Positions 63,067 to 64,000 of a stretch of DNA of 64,000 nt are shown piece by piece. The notes below the pieces were generated by a model. The model ran no database searches and had not been told where the DNA came from. It was given only the letters and a program-made list of their open reading frames with translations. This DNA comes from Nesterenkonia salmonea (lineage in GTDB: Bacteria; Actinomycetota; Actinomycetes; Actinomycetales; Micrococcaceae), in the NCBI RefSeq assembly GCF_005771525.1, contig NZ_VAVZ01000011.1, forward strand, positions 1-64,000, read 5' to 3'. Made by a program: the position numbers and the translations under genes. Position 1 is the first letter of the stretch. Every line of letters starts with the position of its first letter.

Positions 63067-64000
63067 ATGACAGAGACTCCCGAGAAGGACGATCACCGGA
63101 CCGGATACGACTTTGTGGTGGTCGCCAACCGCCTAGCCGTCAACCGGGTCACCTCCAGTGATGGCTCCACAGGCTGGCAACGTTCACCCGGTGGCCTAGT
63201 GACCGCTCTGGCACCGATCATGTCCAGCTCAGGCGGCGCCTGGGTCGGCTGGCACGGAGCGGCCGATGAAACCCTGGAGCCGTTCGACCACGACAGCATG
63301 CACCTTCACCCGGTGCCGCTGAGCGAGCAGGAGGTCGAGGACTTCTACGAGGGCTTCTCCAACGGCACGCTGTGGCCGCTGTACCACGATGTGATCGCCC
63401 GCCCCCTGTTTCACCGCCACTGGTGGGATGCCTATAAGCGCGTCAACCAGCGGTTCGCCGAGGCTGCCGCAGTTGTCGCCGCTGAGAATGCCACCGTCTG
63501 GGTGCAGGACTACCAACTGCAGTTGGTGCCGCAGATGCTCCGGGACATCCGCCCGGATGTGAAGATCGGCTTCTTCAACCACATACCGTTCCCGCCGCCG
63601 GGACTTTTTGCGCAACTGCCCTGGCGCCATTCGGTGATGAAAGGCCTGCTCGGAGCGGACCTGATCGGTTTTCAGCGCGAGTCCGACGCCAAAAACTTTC
63701 AGCGCGCTGTCCGCGCAAGGTTGGGCTTCTACATCAAATCGGACCGGGTCTATGTCCCATTGGATGCCGACGCTGCCGCACCCCTGGAAGGCTTCACCGC
63801 AGATCCTGCCCGCGGGACCGCCCCCCGGCAGCTGTCAGCTCCGGCGGAGGGAACCTACCGGGGCTCCGAGGCCACAGCCTTCCCCATCTCGATCGACACC
63901 GACCGGATCGTGGAGCTCTCCAACGACCCCAAGATCATTGCCCGGGCTGCGCAGATTCGCGCCGAGCTCGGCAACCCAGAGACTATCTTCCTCGGCGTGG
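63067..64000 (+). CDS. otsA: Trehalose-6-phosphate synthase, N-terminal part (runs off the window)
   Basis: At least 311 residues are present with no stop before the window edge. GT20 motifs are FVVVANRLAVNRV, RSPGGLVTAL (UDP-glucose loop), TVWVQDYQLQLVPQML, GFFNHIPFPPPGLFAQLP and DLIGFQRESDAKNF. It makes trehalose-6-phosphate from a nucleotide-glucose and glucose-6-phosphate. An insertion of about 20 residues (DADAAAPLEGFTADPARG) lies before FPISIDTD. ATG 63067 was chosen because it precedes the conserved domain with GGGACGG-type purines upstream. Confidence 0.93.
   Translation, partial: MTETPEKDDHRTGYDFVVVANRLAVNRVTSSDGSTGWQRSPGGLVTALAPIMSSSGGAWVGWHGAADETLEPFDHDSMHLHPVPLSEQEVEDFYEGFSNGTLWPLYHDVIARPLFHRHWWDAYKRVNQRFAEAAAVVAAENATVWVQDYQLQLVPQMLRDIRPDVKIGFFNHIPFPPPGLFAQLPWRHSVMKGLLGADLIGFQRESDAKNFQRAVRARLGFYIKSDRVYVPLDADAAAPLEGFTADPARGTAPRQLSAPAEGTYRGSEATAFPISIDTDRIVELSNDPKIIARAAQIRAELGNPETIFLGV

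Overview
The window is high-GC actinobacterial DNA. The gene families and their order (csoR/copB copper genes, IdeR next to serC, two groups of actinobacterial C50-carotenoid genes, NlpC/P60 proteins with Ala/Pro/Glu-rich linkers, a DUF6350 protein next to purN, GTG/TTG starts and apparent leaderless transcripts) point to the Micrococcales, most likely a Micrococcaceae member such as a Nesterenkonia or Arthrobacter relative. This placement is an inference from gene content. The DNA looks like one chromosome segment with mostly housekeeping genes and a few accessory patches.

Layout. 1-5.5 kb is a copper-handling region: the end of a CopB-type P1B ATPase, CsoR, a CueP-like lipoprotein, a DUF305 lipoprotein, a DUF418 membrane protein and a two-component system resembling corynebacterial CopRS. 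5.6-10.9 kb holds the first of three NlpC/P60 cell-wall hydrolases, a histidine phosphatase, purN and membrane proteins including DUF6350. 11-24 kb holds a GT4 mannosyltransferase-like gene with a PHO-box-like operator, an App1 phosphatase, a DHA2 exporter, a ferritin-like/VIT1 protein, an inositol-phosphatase family gene, sucCD, pcrA and an apparently intracellular GH10 enzyme. At 24.07-24.18 kb there is a ykkC-class riboswitch directly in front of an MFS transporter gene. 25.6-27.2 kb is accessory: a vapBC toxin-antitoxin pair lies between a truncated and an intact copy of an aadA-like nucleotidyltransferase gene.

28-32.4 kb holds a processive GT2 glycosyltransferase with a divergently encoded response regulator/histidine kinase pair. 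32.4-41.1 kb holds an MMPL transporter, ferrochelatase, and a tight carotenoid operon (idi-crtB-crtI-crtYe-crtYf-crtEb, no crtE) with a divergent MarR/CrtR-like regulator. 41-48 kb holds a frameshifted membrane protein, two cold-shock genes, an HNH nuclease, two more NlpC/P60 genes, ideR/dtxR, serC and a DUF3027 gene. 48.4-54.7 kb holds another two-component system, an orphan WXG100 gene, groEL with two CIRCE operators, a LytR_C protein and ung. 54.7-64 kb holds a ThrE-type exporter, tRNA-Val, an SDR-like protein, TPP-riboswitch-controlled tenA, a hydrolase, a DHA2 exporter, tRNA-Thr, a decayed DUF418 gene, a DsbA-like protein and the start of otsA.

How parts work together. The three NlpC/P60 genes (5.7, 43.0 and 44.1 kb) share one promoter design: an 11-bp-period GTGAC direct repeat exactly 16 bp upstream of a TATAAA-like -10. 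This suggests one regulator, plausibly MtrA, controls all three. Two of them also share a conserved 5' leader, while the third appears nearly leaderless. The carotenoid, copper, heat-shock and thiamine genes each carry a recognisable or plausible local control site. The strongest leads for new biology are the riboswitch/MFS pair and the shared NlpC/P60 promoter and leader.
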